Shown: positions 35,594-43,397 of the stretch, piece after piece
Layout of the letters: every line of letters starts with the position of its first letter
Position numbering within the stretch: position 1 is the first letter of the stretch
Origin: Labrys okinawensis
GTDB taxonomy: Bacteria > Pseudomonadota > Alphaproteobacteria > Rhizobiales > Labraceae
Assembly (NCBI RefSeq): GCF_002982075.1
Contig: NZ_PUEJ01000001.1
Location: forward strand, 731,706 to 795,705
Length of the DNA: 64,000 bases
Direction: 5' to 3'
Notes under the pieces: model-generated
Told to the model about the DNA's origin: nothing
What the model saw: only the letters and a program-made list of their open reading frames with translations
The model's database searches: none
Made by a program: the position numbers and the translations under genes

Positions 35594-36385
35594 ATGACCA
35601 CCGCCTCCCGTTTCTCCGGAAAAACCGTCGTGATCACAGGCGCCAGTCGAGGCATCGGCGCCGCCATCGCACGACGCTTTGCCCGGGAAGGCGCGGCGGT
35701 CGTCGCGAGCGCCAACGAGGCGCGCGTCGAGGAGGTGGCAGCCGAGATCAAGGCGCAAGGCGGCAAGGCGGCGGCCTTCGTCGCCGACGTCACGGACAAG
35801 GCCAGCGTGGTCGCGCTCTACGATGCCGCCGAGCAGCAATTCGGCCGGGTCGACATCTCCATCCAGAATGCCGGCGTCATCACCATCGCCCGGATCGAGG
35901 ACATGACCGAAGCGGAATGGGACAAGGTCATCGATGTCAACACCAAGGGCGTCTTCCTGTGCTGCCAGGAAGCGATCCGGCGTATCCGCAAGCACGGCCA
36001 GGGAGGCCGGCTGATCAACACCGCCTCAGGGCAGGCACGCCAGGGCTTCATTTTCACGCCGCATTATGCCGCCTCGAAATTCGGCGTCGTCGGCGTTACC
36101 CAGAGCCTGGCCAAGGAAGTGGCAAAGGAAGGCATCACCGTCAACGCGTTCTGCCCCGGTATCATCGAAACGGATATGTGGGCCTACAACGACACGGCCT
36201 GGGGCAAGCTGCTGGGCGATTACAAGCCCGGCGAACTCATGGCCGAATGGGTCCGCAACATTCCCATGGCCCGTGCCGGCAATGGCGAGGACGTCGCCGG
36301 CCTAGTCGCATTCCTGGCCAGCCAGGACGCCGCCTATATCACCGGCCAGACCATCAATGTCGATGGCGGCCTCATCATGTCCTGA
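35594..36385 (+). CDS. SDR dehydrogenase, sorbitol/polyol-dehydrogenase-like
   Basis: The protein has 263 aa with classical SDR motifs: TGASRGIG (about 15), NAGVIT, Ser in NTASGQ, YAASK (about 158) and PGIIETDMW. It starts 11 bases after the regulator gene with AAGGA upstream, so it belongs to the operon. A second dehydrogenase suggests either two polyol substrates, a stereochemical inversion by oxidation and reduction, or different steps of the same route. Confidence 0.9.
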   Translation: MTTASRFSGKTVVITGASRGIGAAIARRFAREGAAVVASANEARVEEVAAEIKAQGGKAAAFVADVTDKASVVALYDAAEQQFGRVDISIQNAGVITIARIEDMTEAEWDKVIDVNTKGVFLCCQEAIRRIRKHGQGGRLINTASGQARQGFIFTPHYAASKFGVVGVTQSLAKEVAKEGITVNAFCPGIIETDMWAYNDTAWGKLLGDYKPGELMAEWVRNIPMARAGNGEDVAGLVAFLASQDAAYITGQTINVDGGLIMS

Positions 36386-36818
36386 GGCATGAGCGGCATC
36401 GGCCGGACGCACGGGGGCCACCTTCATTCGGCAACTGACGTCCATTTCGAGGAATGGCGCAAGGTGGCGGCAACAAAAAACGGCCCGGCGATGTCGGTCG
36501 TCCGGGCCAGTTCGTTGCCTGCGACACGTCATTGTGCCACGAGGTAAACTGTCGTTGTGCCGCGTGAAGCGAACGTGATAGAGCCGATGCCGAGCCGTCA
36601 CACTTGGAAATCGGCCTGAGCTTGCCGACATCAGTCTTGGGGCTCTGGAGGGTGACAAGCCACCGCCTTGGCCGGAACCCGGTATGATTCGCTCGGATCT
36701 TCGTTTGCTGTTAGAGCAAGAGGGCCGGCTCGCGACACCTGATCCGATCTGACATCGTCCCTGTCCCGGAACATAGGGGCATAGGTGGGACGCCGGAACA
36801 TTCGGAAGGAATGGATTG
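36386..36818. other. Gene-free interval
   Basis: No protein gene is recognisable in 433 bases. The interval holds a GC-rich hairpin with a T-run on the minus strand (36474-36508) and an 11-base near-repeat GTCATTGTGCC/GTCGTTGTGCC (36528-36538 and 36551-36561), so a small minus-strand RNA is possible. Confidence 0.5.
36474..36508 (-). terminator. Intrinsic terminator on the minus strand without a known gene upstream
   Basis: GGCCCGG (36482-36488) pairs with CCGGGCC (36502-36508) and is followed on the minus strand by GTTTTTTG. No minus-strand protein gene precedes it. On the plus strand the hairpin could also end the operon finishing at 36385, though without a T-run. Confidence 0.6.
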
Positions 36819-37052
36819 ATGGCCCGAAATCCCCCGCCTCCCAGCAAATCGGAGAAGAGACAGGCCGAAACCGATAGTGCGGCATACGCGCTCATCGTGA
36901 GCGAGACGCAGACTCGTGACGAAAAGACCGCGCGTCTAAAAGCGTTGCGGGAAAAGCGAGATGCGAGCGGTGGCGAACCCAAGCCATCCGTTCAGCATGG
37001 GCCCGTGAAACGGCACCGCATTCGCCGTGCCATGACCCAGAAGCGGCAATAG
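36819..37052 (+). CDS. Small protein of unknown function (77 aa)
   Basis: Very basic and hydrophilic, rich in Lys, Arg, Glu and Gln, with no membrane segment or known domain. ATG is preceded by GGAAGGA at 8 bases, which supports translation. It forms a row with two further small unknown genes (37086, 37366). No function can be proposed. Confidence 0.6.
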   Translation: MARNPPPPSKSEKRQAETDSAAYALIVSETQTRDEKTARLKALREKRDASGGEPKPSVQHGPVKRHRIRRAMTQKRQ

Positions 37053-37085
37053 GCTCGACGCCGGTAAATCGAAGGGAACAAGGCC

Positions 37086-37289
37086 ATGCCCGATAGCGTC
37101 GATCCGATTGAGCGCATCTGTCGCGCCTTGTGCCGGTTCCATGGCAATCCCGAGAACATCCAATTCGACGGGAGCCCGATGTGGGAATCGTATCGGGACG
37201 AAGCAATGGCCATTTTGTGGGTGTTGAGAGAAGACGATTGGCTGCCGCACGGACTGGTGGTGAGAAAAGACGCCCGGCGGAGCGTGTGA
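37086..37289 (+). CDS. Small protein of unknown function (67 aa)
   Basis: Compact acidic protein starting MPDSVDPIERICRALCRFHG, with RFHGNPEN...PMWESYRDEAMAIL in the middle. Two Cys (about residues 12 and 16). GAAGGGA stands about 12 bases before the ATG. Short proteins of this pattern are known from rhizobial genomes without assigned function. Confidence 0.6.
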   Translation: MPDSVDPIERICRALCRFHGNPENIQFDGSPMWESYRDEAMAILWVLREDDWLPHGLVVRKDARRSV

Positions 37290-37351
37290 TTGCGGCGCCT
37301 GCGTCCTCCATTGCCCAGGGTGGATTAATGAATGACATTTGGAAGGTGATG

Positions 37352-37364
37352 TGTTAATTTAACA
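37352..37364 (+). promoter_or_regulatory. Palindrome directly before the start of the 161-aa gene
   Basis: TGTTAATTTAACA is a perfect inverted repeat around one T and ends one base before the ATG. No ribosome site lies at the usual distance (nearest GGAAGG is about 19 bases upstream, inside a 9-codon frame MNDIWKVMC ending in the palindrome). It may be an operator or an element for leader-coupled translation. Confidence 0.35.
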
Positions 37365-37365
37365 T

Positions 37366-37851
37366 ATGTCCAAATTAGATTTTTTCGTTCCTGCTGAGCT
37401 TTTTGTTAAATCAAAATCGGCCGGATGGGTTCGAAGCTCCATAAAATATCGACGTTTTGAGAGCCTTTCTTCTGCCGTAAACTTTGCGATGGACGAGTAT
37501 GGAGCCAATCTTAATGGTATCTCCATACAAACAAACACCGACGAATATACCGGTTCCGCTATTCGGTCCCTTTATGAGAACGAGCAATATCCGTTAAGGG
37601 GCAGGCGAGCCGTCCAACAGCGCAGCCCAAAGGCCGCGAACTCGGCGAGTGGTCCGGCTGCCTCGGCCAGTCATAAGTTCAAGATCGGTGACGCAGTCAG
37701 ATATTTGCGGCCGGGCCTGGTGGGACAGAGCGGATATTACGAGATCGTCAAAGTCCTTCCCGTCGAAAATGCCGGGCCGGCCTATCGCATCAAAAATAAA
37801 AGCGAGCAGCATGAGCACGCTGTCAAAGAGCACGAGATAGCGCCCGTCTAG
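37366..37851 (+). CDS. Protein of unknown function with C-terminal SH3/KOW-like module
   Basis: The protein has 161 aa. N-terminal 75 residues (MSKLDFFVPAELFVKSKSAG...) are predicted globular and contain an arrangement of a YRRFESLSSAVNFAMDEY helix. A low-complexity Ala/Ser linker (about 85-100) leads to FKIGDAVRYLRPGLVGQSGYYEIVKVLP, which resembles small beta-barrel modules found in many short rhizobial proteins. Base composition at the start is AT-richer than the neighbours. The stop overlaps the first bases of a dispersed repeat. Function unknown. Confidence 0.7.
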   Translation: MSKLDFFVPAELFVKSKSAGWVRSSIKYRRFESLSSAVNFAMDEYGANLNGISIQTNTDEYTGSAIRSLYENEQYPLRGRRAVQQRSPKAANSASGPAASASHKFKIGDAVRYLRPGLVGQSGYYEIVKVLPVENAGPAYRIKNKSEQHEHAVKEHEIAPV

Positions 37852-37950
37852 AGCAAAGTGCGATTTCCCTAAATCGTACCTTCTCTCCAACCGTTTATTT
37901 TGACGCGTTTTCCTAATCGAAAAATCCGTCGACTTTTCTGAGAAACGCTC
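37851..37950 (+). repeat. Dispersed repeat, copy 2 (upstream of rpsU)
   Basis: It begins GAGCAAAGTGCGATTTCC with a CGATTT-CCCT-AAATCG hairpin, the core TTTATTTTGACGCGTTTTCC, and a final GTCGACTTTTCTGAGAAACG. Same block order as copy 1 (23778-23878). Confidence 0.75.
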
Positions 37951-38068
37951 CAACGCTCTGTCTCGGTCGGTCGAATTCGTTCGACTGGATTCAAAAATCG
38001 ACCTCTCGGGGCAGTGGCCATGGCCGGATTGCTCCGATTTTTCACTCAACCGGAAAGGAAATAAATCA

Positions 38069-38344
38069 TTGCAGGTATTGGTGCGGGACAACAATGTTGA
38101 TCAGGCCTTGCGAGTGCTGAAAAAGAAAATGCAGCGCGAGGGCGTCATTCGTGAACTGAAACTGCGCAAGGCTTACGAAAAACCATCGGAACGCAGGATA
38201 CGCGAAAAAGCGGAGGCCATTCGCCGCGCCCGCAAGCTCGCCCGCAAACAGGCCCAGCGCGAAGGCCTTCTCCCACGTCCCAAGCCGCGCGATGCCTCCG
38301 TCAAGCGCGGCGGTTCAAAGCCACGCCCCGGTTCAGCGGCCTGA
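38069..38344 (+). CDS. rpsU: 30S ribosomal protein S21
   Basis: The protein has 91 aa, beginning [25 protein letters not shown], unmistakable S21, with the very basic helix [19 protein letters not shown]. The start codon is TTG, preceded by GGAAAGGA at a fitting distance. No ATG is available. The C-terminal tail ([19 protein letters not shown]) is longer than in enterobacterial S21 but normal for Rhizobiales. The gene is framed by two oppositely oriented copies of a dispersed repeat. Confidence 0.96.
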   Translation: MQVLVRDNNVDQALRVLKKKMQREGVIRELKLRKAYEKPSERRIREKAEAIRRARKLARKQAQREGLLPRPKPRDASVKRGGSKPRPGSAA

Positions 38345-38414
38345 AGCGCCTTCCAGAAAAGTCGACAGGATTTTCGCCAAGAAAACGCCTGAAAGCAAAG
38401 AGTTAGGGAGAAGC
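38343..38414 (-). repeat. Dispersed repeat, copy 3, inverted and truncated (downstream of rpsU)
   Basis: On the minus strand it reads CTTCTCCCTAACTCTTTGCT, then CAGGCGTTTTCTTGGCG and GTCGACTTTTCTGG, matching the middle and end of copies 1 and 2. It starts one base before the rpsU stop codon region and lacks the first hairpin. Confidence 0.65.
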
Positions 38415-38550
38415 ACGCTGGACCAGGTCTGGCGGCTTCTTTTTTCATGTACATCCCGCAAGGTGGCGGCCATGGCGGCGATAGGCTTTCCATGGTTTGT
38501 GAATCAAGACAGCTGCCAGCTCGCCGCGTGACGTTTCGTTCCGGATATTC

Positions 38551-38997
38551 TCAATTGGGAGCGTCCGGATTATCCACCTGGCATCCGATACCGTGGCAGC
38601 CCTGATAATTGCCCTGGGTATCGAAATTGGGATTGCCCTGCCTGTCGAACTGCGGCCTGGTATCGATGGTCTGATTGTTCGACTGCGACCAGCTGCTGTT
38701 GTTGTTCCAGCTGCTGTTGCTATTCCCGTTGTTGTCGGCTTTCTGCCGCCATGCGTCCCAATTGGCCTGGTCCCTCGCGGCCTGGGCCTGCTGCGCCGCT
38801 GCCTGTCTCGCCTTGTCGGCGGCCCGCGATTGGGCTGCCGTGTTCATGCACTCCGCCAGGGCCTGCGAGCCGGGCGCAAAACCTTGGGCCTGGCAGAGCC
38901 GGTTGTCGTTTCTCATGTCGATCGCGCGCTGCTGTTCGTCAGTCTTGCAGCCGGCGAGAAGGCTCAGCGCGCCGAGCACGATGAGGACACGTTTCAT
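38551..38997 (-). CDS. Small lipoprotein, Gln/Asn-rich
   Basis: The product has 148 aa from MKRVLIVLGALSLLAGC, with TGGAG upstream. An in-frame ATG five codons earlier is less well placed. The lipobox LLAGC puts Cys at residue 17, so the mature protein is lipid-anchored. Residues 25-80 form a charged helical stretch (RQAAAQQAQAARDQANWDAW), and the C-terminal half is rich in Asn, Ser and Gln with two Cys (CHGIGC). No family function known. The convergent rpsU region shares the intergenic space. Confidence 0.8.
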   Translation of the reverse strand: MKRVLIVLGALSLLAGCKTDEQQRAIDMRNDNRLCQAQGFAPGSQALAECMNTAAQSRAADKARQAAAQQAQAARDQANWDAWRQKADNNGNSNSSWNNNSSWSQSNNQTIDTRPQFDRQGNPNFDTQGNYQGCHGIGCQVDNPDAPN

Positions 38998-39039
38998 GTC
39001 GAACTCCATCAAGGATCGTCTGGATAAGGGGCAGGATCG

Positions 39040-39915
39040 TCAGTTGGCGGTGGGAACCGGGCAGCTGGTATCGCCCTCCCCGCAGCTCAGATAGGCCTCG
39101 AGCGAGCGAACCCTGGCTTGAGTGACCCTGTCCAGGCACATCGAATAGACCATGGGATAGATGCTTCCTCCCGAGGCACCGGAGGCGGAGAAGGTGCATT
39201 CGGCGTCGCGGAAGGCCACCCAGGCCCGCTGCGCGGCAACAAGCCGTTTCTTGGTATCGGCATTGTCCTTCAGTCGTTGCTCGATCTGCTGGTAGACGGC
39301 ATTCAGATCGGCATCCGATTTCTTGAAAGCCTTGTCGGCGCATTCGTTCATATCGGCCTGCGTGGCGGCGTTCGCGCAATTTGTCGCCCCGGCAGCCGCA
39401 GCTCGCCCCGCCGTTGCGACCTGGGCAGGCGCGCTTGCCGATCCCGAGCCGGAACCGGTGCCGGCTACGCTTTCCCGCTTCAGGGACAGGATGCCATTGT
39501 CGTACCAATAGAGTGAAACGACATCCGGCTGGACGGGCAGCACCACCGCGCCGGGCCCCCATCCCTGCGAGCCGCACAGGATATTGTAGCCGCCCTTCAC
39601 CTTGTATCCGGCGTCCGGATCGTTGCGGTCGGCAGGCGTCAATTTCGGTGCTGCGTTGCAGTTGTCGGTGTTCGGATCGATCGGCTTGGCCTTGGTGCCC
39701 TGGACCCAGATGATCTTGCCTGCGTCGAATTCGACGACGGCCCCCATATATTGTGGATCGTTGTTGACCAGGGCTTGTACGCCATTCCCCGCAACTTTGA
39801 CGCCCTGGACCTTCCATCGTCCAATAAGTGAACTGTAATGAAAGTCTGCTGCGTGACTTGGGAGTGTCGACACGACCAGCACGCCCGCCGCCAGAATTCC
39901 ACCAAACGCCCGCAT
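39040..39915 (-). CDS. Secreted protein with C-terminal LprI/DUF1311 domain
   Basis: The product has 291 aa from MRAFGGILAAGVLVVS, with the signal peptide ending at SHA-ADFHYS. The middle (about 25-150) is a beta-rich domain of unknown function (LIGRWKVQGVKV...). The C-terminal 95 residues are a DUF1311/LprI module: CANAATQADMNECADKAF, LNAVYQQIEQRL and AQRAWVAFRDAEC, with conserved Cys pairs. LprI-type domains inhibit lysozyme in some bacteria, which would suit a periplasmic defence role here, but that is inference. It is followed by a lipoprotein gene on the same strand. Confidence 0.85.
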   Translation of the reverse strand: MRAFGGILAAGVLVVSTLPSHAADFHYSSLIGRWKVQGVKVAGNGVQALVNNDPQYMGAVVEFDAGKIIWVQGTKAKPIDPNTDNCNAAPKLTPADRNDPDAGYKVKGGYNILCGSQGWGPGAVVLPVQPDVVSLYWYDNGILSLKRESVAGTGSGSGSASAPAQVATAGRAAAAGATNCANAATQADMNECADKAFKKSDADLNAVYQQIEQRLKDNADTKKRLVAAQRAWVAFRDAECTFSASGASGGSIYPMVYSMCLDRVTQARVRSLEAYLSCGEGDTSCPVPTAN

Positions 39916-40259
39916 GCCCCTAATTCCCCTATGAGAATGCTGAATTAAATCCTGTATGGATCTTCGCATTTCCTTCAGGGAACAAACGAATAGATCGAAA
40001 CAGACGGCAGTCAACCGCCGGTCGGTTTCTTTCTACCACCCAAAGCTCCTCGCACCGACGCCGAGCCGGCCGCCTGTTCCAGCAGACAGGGCGTTCCGAG
40101 GCAAAGGCCCTGCCGTTAACGCTGGCGAAAGAAAGCCGATCGAAGGGGGCTGGATCGCCGATCGAGCCGCGATCCAGGCATGGTGGTCGGAAGGGTTTCA
40201 GGCAAAACCGGCCGCGCTCGAAATTCAGCTTTCCTCACCACGTGCTTTGCCTACCGGCC

Positions 40260-40799
40260 TCACTCGTTGCCGACCGTCATTTGCCTGAAGACCTCGTCCC
40301 GCCTGACGAGAAGATGGAACAGCGCCGCCGCGATGTGAACCAGAACCAGCGCAAAGAAAGCCATTGCGAGGTAGAAATGGGTGTTCCACAGCAGGGCGTG
40401 CATCTCGCGGCTGGCAGGAAGGATCGGGGGCAGGCGCAGACCGCCCGCCAGGACGATCGGATAGCCTGCCGCAGACATCATGGCCCACCCGATCAACGGC
40501 ATTCCGATCATCAGCAGATAGAACGCCAGATGTGAAAGATGCGCCGCCAGTTTCATCGGCGCCGGCAGATCGCCAGGCAAAGGAGGTGCGCCCCTTTTCA
40601 ACCTGACCGCCAGCCTCAGGAGCGCCAGCACCAGGATGGCAACGCCGAGACTCTTGTGAAGCGAGATGAGGGACAGATAATCCGGTCCGATCGTCCTCAC
40701 CATGGCCACACCGATGAACAGCATGGCGAGAATGCAAATCGCCATTACCCAATGCAGCAACCGCTGCAAAATCGAGAAGGAGCCGATCGCCGCTCTCAT
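40260..40799 (-). CDS. Cytochrome b561
   Basis: The protein has 179 aa with four membrane helices (about 10-35, 45-65, 85-108, 140-165). Haem-ligating His residues are in LQRLLHWVM, ISLHKSLGV, HLSHLAFY and LVHIAAALFH. It starts inside the stop of the catalase-like gene (ATGA overlap), so both proteins are co-produced. B561 proteins carry electrons from quinol to periplasmic partners and could feed the neighbouring haem peroxidase. Confidence 0.92.
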   Translation of the reverse strand: MRAAIGSFSILQRLLHWVMAICILAMLFIGVAMVRTIGPDYLSLISLHKSLGVAILVLALLRLAVRLKRGAPPLPGDLPAPMKLAAHLSHLAFYLLMIGMPLIGWAMMSAAGYPIVLAGGLRLPPILPASREMHALLWNTHFYLAMAFFALVLVHIAAALFHLLVRRDEVFRQMTVGNE

Positions 40800-41848
40800 C
40801 GCGTTGCTCCCTGTTGCCTAGGGTAGCTGCCGGACTCGGCCGTCCGCCTGTCGAAAGAGACGGCATAGGCCGCGGAACGAGCTGCAGGGAATGGGTCGTC
40901 GGAGGTGCGAATGCCGTCCGGCAGTACGGTCGGATCGAAGTTGATGTCGCGGCACGGGCCGTGATCCTCGGGGATGATCTGCGTCGCGGTAAGCGTTCCC
41001 ACCTCCTCCGCCTTGCGATCGGTGGGCCAGGGCTTGCTCGGGTCTGCGGTGGGATCGCCCGGATTGGCCAGTGTAACCACCAGCTTCCAAGACACGGGCC
41101 CAGCCTTCACTCTTTCGACGATTTCCTGCTCGAGGAAGTCGGCATCGCGCTTGGCCAGATCGTCCGGTGCGATGGCGGTCGCCGCAATCGTGGGGACCAA
41201 TGACCAGCGCACCGTATGTTCCGTGCCGGCGGCATTGGTGAAGACGAAGCTATTCAGGCTGTTGAAGCGCTCCTGAGCGTAGCTGGCCGTCCAGGGCGCG
41301 CTCTTGGCCCATTCGCCGAACGCGGCAATCTCGGGATGGGCGCCGGCGAAACGCTTCATCGCCTCCGGATCCTTGCTCGCCGATGCGGTCAGAAGCTCGT
41401 AAAACGCCTGCGGCGTGGACACCGGAAAGAAAGGCGGATCGATCATGGCGCTACGCCATTGTTGGCCGTCAGCACCGGTGATCTGAATCCCGATTCCCCT
41501 CACCCGGACAGCGGCATCGCGCGCGGTCGGATCCGGCGTGGCAAGGTTGAGGCGGCCGACGGCCGGGTATTTGCCGGGGGCAAACATGCTTGCCTTCGAC
41601 AAATTGACGCCAGAGCCATTTGCTTCGAACTCACCTGTGAAACAGATGCCTTTCGCGTGATTGCGCCGATGGCCGGGCGCAGGCCCCGATGCCGGGGCGA
41701 GAGCGTCCACAAGTTTCTGCGACGTGAGGGCGTGAGGTGAAAGCCAGCCCGCAGTGTAGGCAAAGGCAGCGCCTCCGCCTGCGACGACCACGCCAATGAT
41801 TACAAAGGATAACCAGCTAGAATAGAAGGACGTCGAACCTGGTGACAT
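40796..41848 (-). CDS. Catalase-like haem peroxidase (SrpA/catalase-family peroxidase)
   Basis: The product has 350 aa from MSPGSTSFYSSW with AAGGAATT upstream. A long hydrophobic segment (about 12-35) anchors it or exports it to the periplasm. The catalase fold is shortened: RRNHAKGICFTGEF holds the distal His (about 69), and VRVRGIGIQI and FVFTNAAGTEHTVRWSLVP are conserved. At under 360 residues it is a mini-catalase that usually acts as a peroxidase using an organic donor. Pairing with cytochrome b561 suggests membrane electron supply (inference). Confidence 0.9.
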   Translation of the reverse strand: MSPGSTSFYSSWLSFVIIGVVVAGGGAAFAYTAGWLSPHALTSQKLVDALAPASGPAPGHRRNHAKGICFTGEFEANGSGVNLSKASMFAPGKYPAVGRLNLATPDPTARDAAVRVRGIGIQITGADGQQWRSAMIDPPFFPVSTPQAFYELLTASASKDPEAMKRFAGAHPEIAAFGEWAKSAPWTASYAQERFNSLNSFVFTNAAGTEHTVRWSLVPTIAATAIAPDDLAKRDADFLEQEIVERVKAGPVSWKLVVTLANPGDPTADPSKPWPTDRKAEEVGTLTATQIIPEDHGPCRDINFDPTVLPDGIRTSDDPFPAARSAAYAVSFDRRTAESGSYPRQQGATR

Positions 41849-42327
41849 CACAATTCCTTGAGCCAAGTTCCACGGCGGCCAAGTGAAAACGCAGTTTCAT
41901 CCTCGCTCGCCGAAGCATTTTTCATTCTTCTCCCGGCGATAAAAGCAAGTCAAGGAGTACCGTTTCGTCGACGGAAATTCAGCCGAGCTGACTGTGCGCG
42001 CGTTCGATGAATCTCAGGCGCAATCGCACAATGGGATCGGCCGAAATCGAGGCCTCCTCCTGAAAATCCCGTTACGGGCGGGTCGAACCAATGGCGGGAA
42101 TGACGCCATTTTCGCCGAAGCTGGAACGCTGGCCTGACTGAGACGCGCGGAGGGGCCGAATTGTCGCGCCCTCCCCTTCAGGAGCGCCTCGCTCCAACGC
42201 GCGTCGATGCCGCCGACGGTGCAGCGGTGCCAGGGGTCGTGGCTGTGAGGCGGGACCGTCGTTCGTGTTATCCCCGCACATTGCTGGGGCACGGTCCGCC
42301 AGCAAGGCGCCCTCCCATCTCGAGCCG
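41849..42327. other. Gene-free interval
   Basis: About 480 bases upstream of the catalase-like gene and downstream of the convergent-facing dioxygenase gene. Open frames here overlap on both strands and have no ribosome sites or recognisable domains. Nothing else stands out. Confidence 0.5.
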
Positions 42328-43164
42328 TCAGCTCGGATCGGCTCCCATCACGAGGCCCTCGATATCGTGCTTCTGGCTGATCGGCACGAGTTCGTCCACG
42401 ACCCTGCAGACGAGGTGTTTCTTCGCGATATCGGGCAAGGCATCATACCAGTCGCGCGTTACCATCATATCATGCAGTTCGGCATGCCCTGCCCCCGGCG
42501 CATCGACGCCAAGGACCATCACGGGCCGCGCGATCGGCGATTGATGCTCCGTTCCGCGATGGACCGTCAGCGCCGACCGACAGGAGATATCGCCCCGCTG
42601 CGGATATTTGCGGGTCGCACGCTCCTGGAAGCGGCCCCAGAGCGACTTGTCCGGAAACATCTCGTGCTTCCATTCACGGCCGTCGTCATATTGCGTTCCG
42701 GGGGCTATTTCGAAAGGACCCATGTCTTCGGTGACATCGACGCCGGTGAGGTTGAAAGCGAGCGAGGTGATTTTTCGATCGCGATAGGTGTCGGCAGGTG
42801 AAGGAAAGTCGCGGTGCCAGGGCTGGTATTTCGCACCCTGGAACGGCACGTCGAAGCCGATTTCCACGATCTGATAATCGGGCCCAAGCACATGCGTGCA
42901 GACATCCACGACCCAGGGATGGGTGATGAGGTCCACGAAACCGCGGAAGGCCTGCGGATGTATCTCGACATACCAACGGCGTGGACCACGGCCGACGGCG
43001 CCACCGGGCCGTTGAATCGCCGCCCAGAAAGCCGTCATCATGTCTTCGCGCATCTCGTCGGCCCATTCTGGACTGAAAGCGCCTTTCAGCCCGATGATAC
43101 CGTCTTCGGCGAGCTGCGCCGCCTGAGAGGCGATATCGTATTTGAACGAAGGTTGCGTCGTCAT
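42328..43164 (-). CDS. Phytanoyl-CoA dioxygenase family protein (PhyH)
   Basis: The protein has 278 aa, a non-haem Fe(II)/2-oxoglutarate dioxygenase of the PhyH superfamily. Metal ligands are in PWHRDFPSPAD (HxD, about 117-119) and VHRGTEHQS (distal His, about 202). Arg for 2-oxoglutarate lies shortly after. It hydroxylates an unknown small molecule. It is divergent from the cyclase-family gene, with 233 bases of shared upstream DNA, so both may answer to one signal. Confidence 0.88.
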   Translation of the reverse strand: MTTQPSFKYDIASQAAQLAEDGIIGLKGAFSPEWADEMREDMMTAFWAAIQRPGGAVGRGPRRWYVEIHPQAFRGFVDLITHPWVVDVCTHVLGPDYQIVEIGFDVPFQGAKYQPWHRDFPSPADTYRDRKITSLAFNLTGVDVTEDMGPFEIAPGTQYDDGREWKHEMFPDKSLWGRFQERATRKYPQRGDISCRSALTVHRGTEHQSPIARPVMVLGVDAPGAGHAELHDMMVTRDWYDALPDIAKKHLVCRVVDELVPISQKHDIEGLVMGADPS

Positions 43165-43397
43165 TCAGCCGTCTCCTCCTGATTTTCCGAGATACTAGCC
43201 AGCCGATAATTATTCGCATAGCCCGACGAGCCCTCGGGCGATCCGCACGCGCATTGCGGTTGGTGTCTTCGGCGACGGCGGCCCGGGGGGGTCGCCCATT
43301 TGGTCGTCTTGATCGAACGCACGATTGCTGGTCCGTTGTACCAAGCGGCGTCACGAACTTCCGACGAGTCCCCCATTTCGAGATGCGAGGAACCCAA

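Noticed and set aside
42014..42292. 92-codon minus-strand frame upstream of the catalase-like gene
   Set aside because: Overlaps other frames on both strands, no ribosome site, arginine- and proline-rich composition as in random GC-rich frames.
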